Below, piece by piece: positions 13,026 through 13,233 of a stretch of 13,233 nucleotides of DNA; position 1 is the stretch's first letter, and each line of letters begins with the position of its first letter. The stretch is from contig CAJUOF010000142.1 in assembly GCA_910587905.1 (NCBI GenBank), positions 1 to 13,233 of the forward strand, read 5' to 3'. The notes beneath the pieces are model-generated. The model did not search any database and was not told the DNA's origin. It worked only from the letters and a program-made list of their open reading frames with translations. The stretch comes from an uncultured Lachnospiraceae bacterium. Its GTDB lineage: Bacteria > Bacillota_A > Clostridia > Lachnospirales > Lachnospiraceae. Made by a program: the position numbers and the translations under genes.

Positions 13026-13233
13026 CTATTTTTCGTTGACGGCGGCACCGTAAAGACCCAGCACATCGAGGATGATGCTGATACTTCCGTCTCCCAGAAT
13101 CGTACAGCCGTTGATACCAAAGTTCTTAAGTTCAAAGGAGTTTAAGTAGGTGGGGAACGGCTTCACCACTACCTGCTGTTCTCCGATCAACTGATCTACG
13201 AAAATACAGTAGGAACGGTCATTCGCCTCCACC
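13026..13233 (-). CDS. cheA: CheA histidine kinase, C-terminal fragment (P5 regulatory domain)
   Basis: Only the last 69 residues are in the window; the gene continues past the right edge. The sequence is the end of the CheW-like P5 domain of CheA: the CIFVDQLIGEQQVVVKPFP segment, NFGINGCTILGDGSISIILD and the closing VLGLYG. P5 docks CheW and receptors. The GTG at 13232 is an internal valine, not a start. Its position upstream of cheW fits the operon order. A stand-alone CheW-like or CheV protein is less likely given the GCTILGDGSISIILD ending typical of CheA. Confidence 0.9.
   Translation of the reverse strand, partial: VEANDRSYCIFVDQLIGEQQVVVKPFPTYLNSFELKNFGINGCTILGDGSISIILDVLGLYGAAVNEK

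Overview
The window looks like a chromosomal contig end from an anaerobic Firmicute of class Clostridia, probably Lachnospiraceae-like. The evidence is the Shine-Dalgarno-led genes, the sigma-A promoters, the clostridial DUF6323/DUF6179 gene pair and the che gene style. The left part is visibly GC-rich. Composition drops between the two tRNA genes and is intermediate in the chemotaxis region. The first 28 bases are Illumina adapter sequence, not genome, so the biology starts at base 29.

Left block (29-4643, + strand): the 3' end of a zinc-type (MDR) alcohol dehydrogenase; an N-acetylneuraminate lyase/DapA-family aldolase; a sugar-phosphate isomerase/epimerase-like gene that has lost the middle of its TIM barrel; then, behind its own extended -10 promoter, a divergent alanine-dehydrogenase-family enzyme and an NhaC-family Na+ antiporter, closed by a strong terminator. 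This reads as catabolism of sugar acids or amino acids, with Na+-coupled transport.

Middle (4700-7433): an extended -10 promoter leads into a pair of uncharacterised clostridial genes (DUF6323, DUF6179). The stop codon of the second lies inside the -35 box of a tRNA-Ser(CGA) gene with its own terminator. On the minus strand, a 60-residue one-helix membrane protein overlaps by ATGA the start of a monofunctional peptidoglycan glycosyltransferase (GT51). A tRNA-Val(CAC) gene with promoter and terminator follows. Both tRNAs read G-ending codons and neither encodes CCA.

Right block (7490-13233): a transmembrane methyl-accepting chemotaxis protein with a CZB-like zinc-binding pattern between its two membrane segments is transcribed to the right. 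Facing it on the minus strand is a chemotaxis operon in the order cheA (C-terminus only), cheW, cheR, cheB and a membrane-anchored C39-like cysteine peptidase. The two converge on one long bidirectional terminator hairpin. CheA and CheW link receptors to the kinase, while CheR and CheB set receptor methylation. The peptidase is an unusual last member.

No mobile element, CRISPR array or rRNA was seen. The candidates for something undescribed are the DUF6323/DUF6179 pair, the small membrane protein coupled to the glycosyltransferase, the extracytoplasmic CZB-like receptor, the che-linked peptidase, and the divergent Ald/NhaC pair.
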